DNA of 64,000 bases from Euzebya sp. (GTDB lineage Bacteria; Actinomycetota; Nitriliruptoria; Euzebyales; Euzebyaceae): NCBI RefSeq assembly GCF_964222135.1, contig NZ_CAXQBR010000104.1:1-64000 (forward strand), written 5' to 3'. Positions 37,746-48,697 of this stretch are shown piece by piece. A program made the translations under genes and the position numbers. The first letter of the stretch is position 1. Every line of letters begins with the position of its first letter. Under the pieces are notes generated by a model. That model made no database searches, was not told the origin of the DNA, and saw only the letters and a program-made list of their open reading frames with translations.

Positions 37746-38405
37746 TCACCCCCTGGGCGACCAGGGGGAGGGGTGGGTCACGAGCAGGGCCGTCATGGCC
37801 TCGGCGACCGCCCGCGGGTCCGGCGCCTCGGTGAGGGCGCGGACGACGACCAGGCCATGGGCCCTCGCGGCGAGGACCGGCGCGGCGGTGTCCGGGGCCA
37901 TTCCCCCGGTGACGTACCACGGGGTCGTCGCGACGGCGGCGGCGTGGCGGACCGGTTCGAGCCCGACGCCCGGCCGGCCCTCCTTGGTCGGGGTCGCCGA
38001 CACCGGTCCGACGGCGAAGTAGTCGCAGTCCTCGCGCTGGGCGCGGTCGACCTCGGCGATCGAGTGGGTCGAGCGGCCGATCAGCAGATCCGGGCCCACG
38101 ATCGCGCGTGCGGTCGCCGGATCGGCGTCGTCCTGGCCGACGTGGACGCCGTCGGCACCGGCCGCGACCGCGAGCTCGGGATCGTCGTTGACCACGAACA
38201 AGGCGTCGTGGCGGTCGCACGCCGCCCGGAACGCCGGCGCGGCGGCCAGCTGGGCGTCGCGGTCCGCGTCCTTGTCGCGCAGCTGGACCAGGTCCACCCC
38301 GCCGGCCAGGACCGCGTCGAGGAACGCGTCGAGGTCGTCCCGCAGCGGGGTGCAGAGGTACAGCCTGGCCTGCCCCAACCGCGACCGGCGGCGGTCGGGC
38401 GTCAC
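37746..38405 (-). CDS. thiE: Thiamine-phosphate synthase
   Basis: Joins hydroxymethylpyrimidine diphosphate and thiazole phosphate to make thiamine phosphate. 219 aa from GTG 38405. ThiE motifs are complete: VQLRDKDAD (substrate Lys), VVNDDPELAVAAGADGVHVGQDD, GPVSATPTKEG, and YVTGGM near the C-terminus. The start overlaps the stop of the upstream membrane-protein gene by 4 nt (GTGA). Part of a leftward thi region with thiO-thiS-thiG upstream. Confidence 0.95.
   Translation of the reverse strand: MTPDRRRSRLGQARLYLCTPLRDDLDAFLDAVLAGGVDLVQLRDKDADRDAQLAAAPAFRAACDRHDALFVVNDDPELAVAAGADGVHVGQDDADPATARAIVGPDLLIGRSTHSIAEVDRAQREDCDYFAVGPVSATPTKEGRPGVGLEPVRHAAAVATTPWYVTGGMAPDTAAPVLAARAHGLVVVRALTEAPDPRAVAEAMTALLVTHPSPWSPRG
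37749..37768. terminator. Bidirectional hairpin between the thioredoxin-like gene and thiE
   Basis: CCCCCTGG pairs with CCAGGGGG across a GCGA tetraloop, 6 nt after the stop of the rightward gene. It also covers the last codons of thiE. No T-tract, as usual in this window. Confidence 0.55.
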
Positions 38406-38785
38406 CCCTCCCCCTCCCCCGAGGACCCGTCGTCGTCGCCCGCCGCCGCATCCTCGGCGACCGGGTCCTCCACCCGCGCGAGTCGGCGGGGGCGGATCCC
38501 GACGTCCGGCGCGCTCAGCCGCTCCCCCCGGCGGTCGGCCGTCCCCGCGCCCCCGAGGGCGTGCAGAGCGGTGATCACGGCGGTCGCGAGCAGCATCGCC
38601 GCGGCGAACATGGCCGCCCAACGGCCCATCAGCGCGAACGTCAGCCCGTTGAGCGCACCGTCGACCACGCAGCCGAGCACCGCGAGGGCGGCCAGCGCGC
38701 CGGCGGAGGTCTGCAGCCGACCCGGCACGTCGCGGAAGTCGACGAGCGGCCGCTCCTGCGGATCGGGACGTCCCGGGTGCTCCAT
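38402..38785 (-). CDS. Two-helix membrane protein, unknown function
   Basis: 127 aa from ATG 38785, between thiG and thiE on the same strand. Two hydrophobic helices at about residues 27-48 and 55-75 are flanked by a Pro/Arg-rich start (MEHPGRPDPQERPLVDFRDV) and an acidic tail. It overlaps thiE by 4 nt and so is probably expressed with the thiamine genes, but no known thiamine function matches it. No family was recognised. Confidence 0.7.
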   Translation of the reverse strand: MEHPGRPDPQERPLVDFRDVPGRLQTSAGALAALAVLGCVVDGALNGLTFALMGRWAAMFAAAMLLATAVITALHALGGAGTADRRGERLSAPDVGIRPRRLARVEDPVAEDAAAGDDDGSSGEGEG

Positions 38786-38819
38786 GGCCGGGAAGGGTAC
38801 CGGCGCCGGCCCAGACGAC

Positions 38820-41001
<2,182 letters not shown>

Positions 41002-41008
41002 GCACGGA

Positions 41009-41014
41009 ACCCTA
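41009..41014 (-). promoter_or_regulatory. Leaderless-type -10 element of the thi operon
   Basis: TAGGGT on the leftward strand ends 7 nt before the thiO GTG at 41001. The short leader leaves no room for a TPP riboswitch between this promoter and the gene. Confidence 0.5.
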
Positions 41015-41067
41015 TCCGCCGCGGGGCCGCCGGCAGGACCCCGGAGGGCGTCCCTCAGGCTCCCCTC

Positions 41068-41799
41068 ATGAAGTCGTGGCACCCTGCGCGCGTGGCCGCC
41101 GTCGACCCACCCGACGTCCTGGTCGTCGACGACGACCCGGCGATCCTGGCGTCGCTCGGCCGGGCGCTCGCGCTGGAGGGGTTCGCACCGCGCACCGCAG
41201 ACGGCGGGCTGGCCGCCCTGGCCGCGGTGCGCCGCCGTCGTCCGGACGTCATCGTGCTGGACGTCGGCATGCCCGACGTCGACGGGGTCCGGGTGGCGCG
41301 GCGGCTGCGGGCGGACGGCATCGACGTCCCGATCTGCGTGCTGTCCGCCCGCGACGAGGTGGCCGACCGCGTCGCCGGGCTGGAGGCCGGTGCCGACGAC
41401 TACGTCGTCAAGCCCTTCGCCCTCGAGGAGCTGGTCGCGCGGCTGCACGCCCTGCTGCGGCGGGCCGGCGCGGCCGGGGCGGGGGACGGCGACGTGCGGG
41501 TCGTCGGCGACCTGGTCCTCGACCGCGCGCGACACGAGGTGCGGCGGGCCGAGGAGCCGATCGAGCTGACCCGTCGGGAGTTCGAGCTCCTCGACGCGCT
41601 GATGGCCCACGCGGGCGTGGTCCTGTCCCGCACCCAACTGCTCGAGCTCGTCTGGGGCTACGACTTCGAGACCGACGGCAACGTCGTCGACGTGTTCATC
41701 GGCTACCTCCGCCGCAAGACCGAGGCGGGTGGGGGTCCACGGCTGATCCACACCAAGCGGGGCGTCGGGTTCGTGCTCCGGCCGGCGGACGGCGGGTAG
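41068..41799 (+). CDS. OmpR/PhoB-family response regulator
   Basis: 243 aa from ATG 41068; GTG 41092 is also possible. The receiver has the acidic pair in VVDDDPAI, phospho-Asp in [13 protein letters not shown] and Lys in [13 protein letters not shown]. The C-terminal winged helix includes [14 protein letters not shown] and [20 protein letters not shown]. It is followed 7 nt later by its cognate sensor kinase gene, forming a two-component system. Close in layout to MprA/PhoP-type pairs; signal unknown. Confidence 0.93.
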   Translation: MKSWHPARVAAVDPPDVLVVDDDPAILASLGRALALEGFAPRTADGGLAALAAVRRRRPDVIVLDVGMPDVDGVRVARRLRADGIDVPICVLSARDEVADRVAGLEAGADDYVVKPFALEELVARLHALLRRAGAAGAGDGDVRVVGDLVLDRARHEVRRAEEPIELTRREFELLDALMAHAGVVLSRTQLLELVWGYDFETDGNVVDVFIGYLRRKTEAGGGPRLIHTKRGVGFVLRPADGG

Positions 41800-41806
41800 C
41801 CCGCCG

Positions 41807-43324
41807 ATGCGGAGCCTCCGCGGACGCGTCGCCCTGGTCGCCAGCCTGGTGGTGGCCCTCGGCTTCGTGCTGACCGGCGTCGTCGTCCTGCGCGTCGCCG
41901 AGGACCGTGCCGTGGACCGCCTGGACGACCAGCTGGCCGAGCGCCTCGCGATCCTGACCGACGCCGGCCGGCCCGGGCCGGGGTTCGGCGGCGGTCCGCC
42001 CGGCGGGTTCGGCGGCTTCGGCGGGTTCGGGGGCAGTGCCGACGGGACGGGGGAGGCAGACGACGACGCGGACGACGACCAGGACGACGACGCGGACGAC
42101 GAGGGCTGGACCGGGCCGTCCGGCGCGCCGCTGGCGGCGGTCCAGCGGCTCCGCCTGGCCGCCGAGCGGTCGCTCGGCCGTGGGTACTTCCTGGCGGTGC
42201 GGGGGCCCGGTGGCGGGACCCTGGCGACCCTCGGCGACGAGCCGGCGAACGACCCGCCGGCCGGTGCGGACGGTGACACGGCCACCTACGTCGACGACGC
42301 GGGCCGGCGCTGGCGGGTGATGACCGCGACCGTCGCCGAGGGCCTCGCGCAGCTGCAGATCGGCGGTGACGTGGACCAGCTGGTGGAGGAGTCGGTCGCG
42401 TCGCTGCGGCTGGTGCTCGTCGTCGTGGGCGGGACGGCGACGGTGGTGACCGGGCTGGCCACGGCGGCGGCCGCGGCGGCGTCCACCCGGCCCCTCCGCC
42501 GCCTCGGCGAGGCCACGCGGACCGTGGCGGAGACCCGGGACCTGTCCACCCGCGTGCCGACCGACGGGGTCCCCGCGGAGGTCGCGGAGGTCAGCGACGC
42601 CCTGAACACGATGCTGGGCCGGCTCGAGGCGGCCGATGCCGCCCAGCGCAGCGCCCTGCACGGCGCGCAGCGCTTCGCAGCCGACGCCGGCCACGAGCTG
42701 CGGACCCCGCTGACCGCCCTGCAGGCGGACCTCGACGCCCTCGTGCGCAACCCCGCGGCCCCGGCGGCGATCCGCGAGGAGGCGCTCGCCGCCGCGGCAG
42801 CGGAGGTCCGCCGGCTGTCCGCCCTGCTCGCGAGCCTGCAGGCCCTCGCCAGGGCCGACGCGGGGATGGCGGAGCCGCCGGGTCCGGTGGACCTCGCCGA
42901 CGTCGCCGCCCAGGCCGTCGAGTCGGTCGCCCGGCGCCACCCGTCGGTCCGCCTGGATCCGCCCGCGGTCGACGGGTCGGTCGTGGTGCGCGGCAGCGAG
43001 GCGTGGTTGCGCAGCACCTGTGACAACCTGCTGGTGAACGCCGCCGTCCACGGCCGGGCCGACGGGCACGTCGTCACGCGCGTGCGGCGCACCGCCGACG
43101 GCGTCGAGCTGGTCGTCGATGACGACGGGCCGGGGATCCCCGCGACCCAGCGGGAGGCGGTGGTCCACCGCTTCGTCCGCGGCGCGGACGCCGACGACCG
43201 TCCGGGCAGCGGCCTCGGCCTGTCGCTCGTCGCCCAGCTGGTCGCGCTGCACGGCGGACGGGTCGCGCTCGGCGACAGCCCGCTCGGCGGCCTCCGGGTG
43301 GCCGTGACCCTCCCCGCGGCCTGA
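41807..43324 (+). CDS. Sensor histidine kinase with Gly- and Asp-rich sensory loop
   Basis: 505 aa. Transmembrane helix 1 at about residues 8-30 and helix 2 near 198-225 enclose an extracytoplasmic loop. The loop holds a Gly/Phe run (GGFGGFGGFGG near residues 66-76) and then an Asp stretch (DDDADDDQDDDADD), an unusual arrangement that might bind cations or cell-wall polymers. HAMP, HisKA (DAGHELRTPLTAL) and HATPase_c (GSGLGLSLVAQLV) follow. Paired with the upstream response regulator. Confidence 0.92.
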   Translation: MRSLRGRVALVASLVVALGFVLTGVVVLRVAEDRAVDRLDDQLAERLAILTDAGRPGPGFGGGPPGGFGGFGGFGGSADGTGEADDDADDDQDDDADDEGWTGPSGAPLAAVQRLRLAAERSLGRGYFLAVRGPGGGTLATLGDEPANDPPAGADGDTATYVDDAGRRWRVMTATVAEGLAQLQIGGDVDQLVEESVASLRLVLVVVGGTATVVTGLATAAAAAASTRPLRRLGEATRTVAETRDLSTRVPTDGVPAEVAEVSDALNTMLGRLEAADAAQRSALHGAQRFAADAGHELRTPLTALQADLDALVRNPAAPAAIREEALAAAAAEVRRLSALLASLQALARADAGMAEPPGPVDLADVAAQAVESVARRHPSVRLDPPAVDGSVVVRGSEAWLRSTCDNLLVNAAVHGRADGHVVTRVRRTADGVELVVDDDGPGIPATQREAVVHRFVRGADADDRPGSGLGLSLVAQLVALHGGRVALGDSPLGGLRVAVTLPAA

Positions 43325-43332
43325 ACCAGCCC

Positions 43333-43692
43333 TTACAGGGAGGGGTCGGACAGGTCCAGGGACCGCATCTGGTCCTCCAGCCGCTGGACCTCGATCGCCA
43401 CCGCCTCGAGGTCCCGGGCGATCCGCACGTCGTACTGCGGGTAGAGGATCTGGAAGGACGTCTCGGCCGCCCCGATCTGCCAGCCGACGGTCTCGCAGAA
43501 CTCACCGAGGTCGAACTCCCAGGTGAACAGCAGCTCACGTCCGTCGTCGTGCACCCACTCGGTCAGGAACCGGTTCGGACGGCGGGCGTACTGCACCGTG
43601 CCCTTCCGGTCCACCTGCACCGCACCGAACCCCAGCGCCTCGAGCTCCGCGTGCAGCGCGTCCGCGCCGTCGGGGTCACCAGGACTCTGCAC
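43333..43692 (-). CDS. Conserved-looking 119-aa protein, unknown function
   Basis: 119 aa from GTG 43692. The middle is rich in aromatic residues (YARRPNRFLTEWVHDDGRE, LLFTWEFDLGEFCETVGW) and the C-terminus is a predicted helix with coiled-coil character (AVAIEVQRLEDQMRSL). Soluble, with no signal peptide. I do not recognise a family. It is divergent from the PASTA kinase gene, sharing an overlapped promoter, so the two may be co-regulated. Confidence 0.75.
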   Translation of the reverse strand: MQSPGDPDGADALHAELEALGFGAVQVDRKGTVQYARRPNRFLTEWVHDDGRELLFTWEFDLGEFCETVGWQIGAAETSFQILYPQYDVRIARDLEAVAIEVQRLEDQMRSLDLSDPSL

Positions 43693-43698
43693 CCGGCC

Positions 43699-43708
43699 AA
43701 CCTACACT
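43699..43708. promoter_or_regulatory. Overlapping divergent -10 elements (119-aa protein / PASTA kinase)
   Basis: AACCTACACT carries leftward TAGGTT (43699-43704) and rightward TACACT (43703-43708), sharing the TA. The distances to GTG 43692 (6 nt) and GTG 43717 (8 nt) suggest leaderless mRNAs in both directions. Confidence 0.55.
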
Positions 43709-43716
43709 GGCGCCGC

Positions 43717-45726
43717 GTGTCCTCCCCTCCCCCGAACCCCTCGGGCCTGCAGCCCCCGGACGTCGCCGAGCGCCCCCGACCTGGCGGTCGGGTGCTCGCC
43801 GACCGCTATGCCGTGGGCAAGCGCATCGGGGCGGGTGGCATGGCGACGATCATCCGCGCGACCGACACGCACATGGATCGGGAGGTGGCGATCAAGGTCC
43901 TGCACCGCCACCTGGCCGACGACCCGGAGATCCGCGCGCGGTTCAAGCTCGAGGCCCGGCACGCCGCGTCCCTCAGCCACCCGAACGTCGTCGCGGTCTA
44001 CGACCAGGGCGAGACCGACCTGCCCTACATCGTCATGGAGCTGGTGGACGGGCCCAGCCTGCGGGAGGTGCTGGCGGGCCACGGCCCCCTCTCCCCCGCC
44101 CAGATGCTGGCCGTCGTCGTGCCGCTGTGCCAGGCCCTCGCGACCGCGCACGCCCAGGGTCTGGTGCACCGCGACGTGAAGCCCGAGAACGTGCTGATCA
44201 CCCCCGACGGGATGCCGAAGCTCGCGGACTTCGGCATCGCCCGGGTGATGGCCGCGACCAGCCACACCGCGACGGGCACGCTGGTCGGCAGCGTCCACTA
44301 CCTGGCCCCCGAGCTGGTCGGCGGCATCGAGGCCACCCCGGCGAGCGACCAGTACGCGCTGGCCGTCATGGCCTTCGAGCTGCTCACCGGCCGCAAGCCG
44401 CTGCCGGCCGAGACGCCGATGGCCATCGCGCTCCGCCACGCGAACGAGGACGTCCCACCGCCCAGCCGCTACGCCCCCGAGGTGCCACCCGCCCTCGACA
44501 CGGCCATCGCCATCGCCACCTCGCGGGACCCCCAGCAGCGCTACGCCTCGGTCGAGGCGTTCGCCGCCGCCCTCACCGCCGCGGTGCCCGACGGACCCGA
44601 CGCGGTCACCACGACGTCGTCCGACGGCACCGTCCACACGATGATCCTGCCGCCCGAGGACCTCGACACCATGTCGCTGTCCGCGGCCGCGCTGGACGAG
44701 CGGACGCGGGCGGAGCAGGCGCTGGAGGCGCGCCGCGCCGCCCCGCCGCCGCGGCGCTCGGGTCCGCGACGACGCCCCGGTCGTCGGGCGGGTCGCGGCG
44801 CGGGCATCGCCGCCGTCGTGGTGGTGGTGCTGGGGCTGCTCGCCGGCGGCGGCTGGCTCTACTGGGACCAGGTCGTCGCGCCCGTCGCCGCGGTCCCGGG
44901 GCTCGTCGGGCTGGACCGCGCGGAGGCCCAGTCCGTGCTCGCGGACCGCGGGTTCACCCTGGAGATCGACGAGTCGGCCGAGGAGTACCGGCTCGAGGAG
45001 CCCGCCGGGACGATCATCGGCCAGCGCCCGTCGGAGGGGACGGAGATGCGCGCCGGCGGGATCGTCCGGGTCGGCGTGTCGCTCGGCCCGCGGACCGTCG
45101 AGATGCCGGAGTTCGTGGGCCGGCCCTACGACGACATCACCGCAGAGGTGGAGGCGAACTTCTTCGACCTCGCCGAGCCGGCCCAGGAGCACTCCGACAC
45201 CGTCCCGGTCGGGCACGTGATCAGCCAGGACCCCCCGCCGGGCGAGCCGGTCCCACAGGGCAGCGACATCAGCGTCGTCGTGTCCCTCGGGGTCCGCCAG
45301 GTGGCGGTGCCGGCGGTCGTCGGGCTGCCCGAGGCCGACGCGCTGGCCGCCCTGGAGGCCGCCGAGCTGGCCGGCACCATCGTCGCCGAGGAGCACTCCG
45401 ACGAGTTCCCCGAGGCCGGCACGGTCATCGCCCAGTCCGTCCCGGGCGACAGCCAGGTCGACGTGCGGAGCGGCATCGAGCTGACCACGTCGCTCGGGCC
45501 GCTGACCATCGAGGTGCCTGACGTGGTGGACATGAGCCCGGAGGACGCCCGCGCTGAGCTCGAGGGCCTGGGCCTCGTCGTCGAGGAGTACACCGAACCG
45601 CAGCAGACGCTCGGCCCCCTCACGTTCGGCCAGCCCTACCGGGTGCAGTACACCGACCCCGCGGTGGGCACGCCGGTCCAGCGCGGCGCCACGGTGACGA
45701 TCGCGTACCTCACGCCGCCCGGCTGA
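43717..45726 (+). CDS. PASTA-domain serine/threonine protein kinase (PknB type)
   Basis: 669 aa from GTG 43717. The kinase domain (about residues 30-290) has GAGGMATIIRATD, VAIKVLHRH (Lys), VHRDVKPENVLI, DFGIARV and SVHYLAPE. A Pro/Arg-rich juxtamembrane stretch, one transmembrane helix near 370-385, and four extracytoplasmic PASTA repeats follow (each with a V/P-x-V-x-G/D-hydrophobic core such as VPAVVGLPEADALAAL). PASTA domains sense muropeptides or lipid II, so the kinase probably couples cell-wall state to growth. No phosphatase, pbp or rodA genes are adjacent, unlike the main pknAB locus. Confidence 0.93.
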   Translation: MSSPPPNPSGLQPPDVAERPRPGGRVLADRYAVGKRIGAGGMATIIRATDTHMDREVAIKVLHRHLADDPEIRARFKLEARHAASLSHPNVVAVYDQGETDLPYIVMELVDGPSLREVLAGHGPLSPAQMLAVVVPLCQALATAHAQGLVHRDVKPENVLITPDGMPKLADFGIARVMAATSHTATGTLVGSVHYLAPELVGGIEATPASDQYALAVMAFELLTGRKPLPAETPMAIALRHANEDVPPPSRYAPEVPPALDTAIAIATSRDPQQRYASVEAFAAALTAAVPDGPDAVTTTSSDGTVHTMILPPEDLDTMSLSAAALDERTRAEQALEARRAAPPPRRSGPRRRPGRRAGRGAGIAAVVVVVLGLLAGGGWLYWDQVVAPVAAVPGLVGLDRAEAQSVLADRGFTLEIDESAEEYRLEEPAGTIIGQRPSEGTEMRAGGIVRVGVSLGPRTVEMPEFVGRPYDDITAEVEANFFDLAEPAQEHSDTVPVGHVISQDPPPGEPVPQGSDISVVVSLGVRQVAVPAVVGLPEADALAALEAAELAGTIVAEEHSDEFPEAGTVIAQSVPGDSQVDVRSGIELTTSLGPLTIEVPDVVDMSPEDARAELEGLGLVVEEYTEPQQTLGPLTFGQPYRVQYTDPAVGTPVQRGATVTIAYLTPPG

Positions 45727-45728
45727 GG

Positions 45729-46559
45729 TCAGCCGCCCGCCTCGACCACGACCTCGCTGAGCGCGAGGTCGGCGTAGCGGTCGCCGGGGATCGCCTCGGT
45801 GACGACGATGCGGATCCGGTCGGCGTCGACGGGCTCGGGCAGCCGGATCGCCTGGGCCCCCATCGCGTCCTCGAGGGCGACCCGGAACTGCCGGTCACCG
45901 ACGTCGATGCGGACCGCGGCCGCCCGGCCGTTCTCGGCGAAGTGCTGCTCGCTGGTCTGATCGCCGTTCCAGAGGAGCAGGCGGCGGACGGCGACCTCCG
46001 AGGCGAGGGTGATGTCGAGCCACTCGTCCACACCCGGTCCCTGGGCGGACTCCGTCCACGCCGTCGCCGGATCGCCGTCGATGGCGAGGGAGGCCGGGTG
46101 GTCCTCGAGGGCGGAGCTGGCGGCCGCGGCCTGGAGCGCCACGCCACGCGGCACCACGTCGGCGCCCGGCGTCCGCACTCGCGACGTCACCAGCGCCAGG
46201 AGCACACCGGCGGTGATCAGCGCTCCCAGGATGACCAGCGCCAGGACCAGCCCGGGCCCGTCGCGGCCGGCTGCCGGCCCCGGTGCGGTGTCGGGGGGGT
46301 CGAAGGCGGACTCGGGCAGGGCATCGCCGCCGGGCACCTCGTCGCGGAGCGGTGTGCCGCAGCGCGCGCAGATCGGTCGGCTGGCGGCGTTCCCGGCCCC
46401 GCACTCCCCGCACTCGACCAGCCGCGGGGCGTCCGGGTCGGCGACCACGGCCGTCGGCTCGGGGGCGGGGCCGAGGCGCTGCCCGCACCGCGTGCAGAAG
46501 CGCGCCCCCTCCGGCGGGTCCTCCCCGCAGCGGGGGCAGGCGCGCACCCTCGCCATCAC
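45729..46559 (-). CDS. Zinc-ribbon membrane protein with C-terminal discoidin-like domain
   Basis: 276 aa from GTG 46559 (or ATG 46556), overlapping the receiver gene. Two zinc ribbons at the N-terminus (CPRCGEDPPEGARFCTRCGQ; CGECGAGNAASRPICARCG) precede one transmembrane helix near residues 108-130 and an extracytoplasmic F5/8 type C-like domain with ALEDHPASLAIDGDPATAW, WLDITLASEVAVRRLLLWN and GDRYADLALSEVVV. This class of domain binds glycans. The arrangement suggests an envelope protein with a cytoplasmic metal-binding sensor. Function unknown. Confidence 0.85.
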   Translation of the reverse strand: MMARVRACPRCGEDPPEGARFCTRCGQRLGPAPEPTAVVADPDAPRLVECGECGAGNAASRPICARCGTPLRDEVPGGDALPESAFDPPDTAPGPAAGRDGPGLVLALVILGALITAGVLLALVTSRVRTPGADVVPRGVALQAAAASSALEDHPASLAIDGDPATAWTESAQGPGVDEWLDITLASEVAVRRLLLWNGDQTSEQHFAENGRAAAVRIDVGDRQFRVALEDAMGAQAIRLPEPVDADRIRIVVTEAIPGDRYADLALSEVVVEAGG

Positions 46560-46909
46560 GGGCCGGCCATCTCCTCGATCAGCGCCTCCAGCTCGTCGAC
46601 CCCGAACGGCTTGGCCAGGTGGCGCACCCCGGTGGGCACCGCGCCGGGTCCGTCTGACAGCAGCGCCGCGCTGAGCAGCGCCACCTCGCTCGGCATCAAC
46701 CCGTCGGCCTGCAGGCGTCCGAGCAGCTGCAGCCCGGACTCGCCGGGCATCGAGACGTCGAGGAGCATCGCGTCGACGTCGGCGGCGCGGAGGACGTCGT
46801 AGGCCTCGGCGGCGGACGCGGCGAGCACGACGTCGTGGCCCCAGCGCTCCAGGTTGATCTGCAGGATCATCCGGAGGTCGGGCTCGTCATCGACGACCAG
46901 GAACCGCAT
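46556..46909 (-). CDS. Single-domain response regulator receiver
   Basis: 117 aa from ATG 46909. A complete CheY-like receiver: acidic pair in VVDDEPDL, phospho-Asp in AMLLDVSMPGESG and Lys in HLAKPFGVDEL. There is no output domain, so it acts by protein contact or as a phosphate sink. It is translationally coupled to the zinc-ribbon/discoidin gene downstream. No kinase gene is adjacent. Confidence 0.92.
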   Translation of the reverse strand: MRFLVVDDEPDLRMILQINLERWGHDVVLAASAAEAYDVLRAADVDAMLLDVSMPGESGLQLLGRLQADGLMPSEVALLSAALLSDGPGAVPTGVRHLAKPFGVDELEALIEEMAGP

Positions 46910-46944
46910 CGCTCATCCCTCCGGGGGCGGACCCCCCTGTGGTC

Positions 46945-47556
46945 CTACTCCTGATAGCTGTAGCGCTGCTCGGTCTCGGGGAAGGCGTCGTTGTGGTAGC
47001 CGCGCTCCTCCCAGAAGCCGCGCCGGTCGGCCGTCATCACCTCGATGCCGGTCACCCACTTGCAGGACTTCCAGGCGTATCGCTTCGGCAGGACCAGCCG
47101 GAGCGGCCAGCCGTGCTCGACGGTGATGTCCTCACCGTCGCGGCGCCAGGTGAAGATCACGTCGTCGTCGAGCATCGCGTCGAGCGGCACGTTGGTCGTG
47201 TAGCCCTCCGCGCCGTGCAGCATGACGTGCGACGCCTCCGCGGTGGGTCGCAAGGCCGCGAGGGCGGTGCGGCTGGCGACGCCGAACCAGTCGTTGTCGA
47301 ACATGCTCCACTTGGTCACGCAGTGGAAGTCGCTGCGCACCGTCGTGGTGGGCAGCTGCTTGAACTCGGCGATCGTCCAGGCGGTGGGGTTCTCGACGGC
47401 GCCCCAGCCGCGGATCGTCTGAGTGCGCTCGTCGACGGCGGGAGCGTGGCCGAAGTGCAGCACCGGCCAGCCGCGCGCCTCGTACTGGCCGGGCGGCAGG
47501 CGGTGGGCGTTCGGGCTGGTCACGTCGTGGTCGCTCCTCGCGGTCGGTGCGGGCAT
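46945..47556 (-). CDS. Molybdopterin-dependent oxidoreductase (sulfite oxidase-like)
   Basis: 203 aa from ATG 47556 (GTG 47523, with GAGGAG 10 nt upstream, is also plausible). The molybdopterin fold is marked by DFHCVTKWS with the Cys that ligates Mo, GWGAVENPTAW, MLHGAEGYTTNVPLDAM and GWPLRLVLPKRYAWKSCKWV. No Tat signal or haem domain is attached, so it is a short, probably cytoplasmic member of the SUOX/YedY superfamily. Substrate unknown. Confidence 0.88.
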   Translation of the reverse strand: MPAPTARSDHDVTSPNAHRLPPGQYEARGWPVLHFGHAPAVDERTQTIRGWGAVENPTAWTIAEFKQLPTTTVRSDFHCVTKWSMFDNDWFGVASRTALAALRPTAEASHVMLHGAEGYTTNVPLDAMLDDDVIFTWRRDGEDITVEHGWPLRLVLPKRYAWKSCKWVTGIEVMTADRRGFWEERGYHNDAFPETEQRYSYQE

Positions 47557-47578
47557 CCTGCCCCCTCGGGTGGGTGGG

Positions 47579-48613
47579 TCACCCGAAGAAGACGCTCGCC
47601 ACCTCGTACATCTCCGGGGGGACGCGCTTCAACTCGCGGGTGGCCTCGGCGAGCGGGCAGGTCCGGATGCTGTTGCCGTGCTGGCCGACCATGACGCCCC
47701 AGCTCCCGGCCTCGGCGTGGTCGGCGGCGGCGACGCCGAGGGACGACGCGAGCACCCGGTCAGCTGCGTTCGGCGACCCGCCGCGCTGGACGTGGCCCAG
47801 CACGGTGACGCGCGTCGAGAACCCGGTCCGCCGCTCGATCTCCGGGCCGAGCAGGTTGACCAGGCCGCCCAGGCGCGGACGGCCGAACTCGTCGGTCTCG
47901 TAGTCGGGCAGCGCCATGGACCCCTCCACCGGGACCGCGCCCTCGGCCACCACGACGATCGAGAAGTTCCGGCCCAGCCCGTGGCGCCGTCGGAGGTGGC
48001 GGCAGACCGCGTCCAGGTCGAAGGGCTTCTCGGGGATGAGGATCGCGTCGGCGCCGCCGGCCATCCCGGCGTAGGTGGCGATCCAGCCGACGTGGCGGCC
48101 CATCACCTCGAGGATCATCACGCGGTTGTGGCTCTCCGCGGTCGAGTGGAGGCGGTCCACGGCCTCCGCCGCGATCTCGACGGCGGTGGAGAACCCGATG
48201 GTCGCGTCGGTCCCGCCGAGGTCGTTGTCGATCGTCTTCGGGATGCCGATGATCGGGATGCCGTGGTCCTCGGCGAGCACGCGGGCGGCCGAGAGGGTCC
48301 CCTCCCCGCCGACGACCAGGAACCCGTCCAGCTCGTGGATCTGCAGGGTCTCCCCGATCCGGGCGACCCCGTCCGGGGCGGCGACGGGGTCGGTCCGGCT
48401 GGTGCCGAGCATCGTGCCGCCGAGGTGGAGGGTGCCCTTCACCGCGCTGCGGTCCAGGCGCTCGCAGGCCGCGTCCAGGACGCCCTGCCAGCCGTTGCGG
48501 AAGCCCAGCACCGCGATGTCGTAGGACTCGGCCCGCCTGACGACCGCGCGGATCACCGCGTTCAGGCCGGGGCAGTCGCCCCCGCCCGTCAGGATGCCGA
48601 TGCGCCTGGTCAT
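47579..48613 (-). CDS. pfkA: 6-phosphofructokinase
   Basis: 344 aa from ATG 48613. Glycolytic kinase phosphorylating fructose-6-phosphate. Motifs: ILTGGGDCPGLNAVIR, VVGGEGTLSAA, PKTIDNDLGGTD, VMGRHVGW. Gly in GGEGT (the position of E. coli Gly104) favours ATP; Lys in PKTIDND (the position of Gly124) is a feature of PPi and group III enzymes. The combination is usual for actinobacterial ATP-PFKs of group III. Divergent from glpK. Confidence 0.94.
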   Translation of the reverse strand: MTRRIGILTGGGDCPGLNAVIRAVVRRAESYDIAVLGFRNGWQGVLDAACERLDRSAVKGTLHLGGTMLGTSRTDPVAAPDGVARIGETLQIHELDGFLVVGGEGTLSAARVLAEDHGIPIIGIPKTIDNDLGGTDATIGFSTAVEIAAEAVDRLHSTAESHNRVMILEVMGRHVGWIATYAGMAGGADAILIPEKPFDLDAVCRHLRRRHGLGRNFSIVVVAEGAVPVEGSMALPDYETDEFGRPRLGGLVNLLGPEIERRTGFSTRVTVLGHVQRGGSPNAADRVLASSLGVAAADHAEAGSWGVMVGQHGNSIRTCPLAEATRELKRVPPEMYEVASVFFG

Positions 48614-48697
48614 GGGACCGCATGCTAGGGGGCGCCGCGGACGCGCGTGCTAGACAGGCGGGGTCACAGCCCGCGGCGCCGGGGCAGATCACCCGGG

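Noticed and set aside
41002-41067. TPP riboswitch upstream of thiO
   Set aside because: The leftward strand has a vaguely similar TCCGGGGTCCTGCCGGCG stretch, but the conserved CUGAGA and ACCUGAU elements are missing and the likely leaderless promoter leaves no leader to hold a riboswitch.
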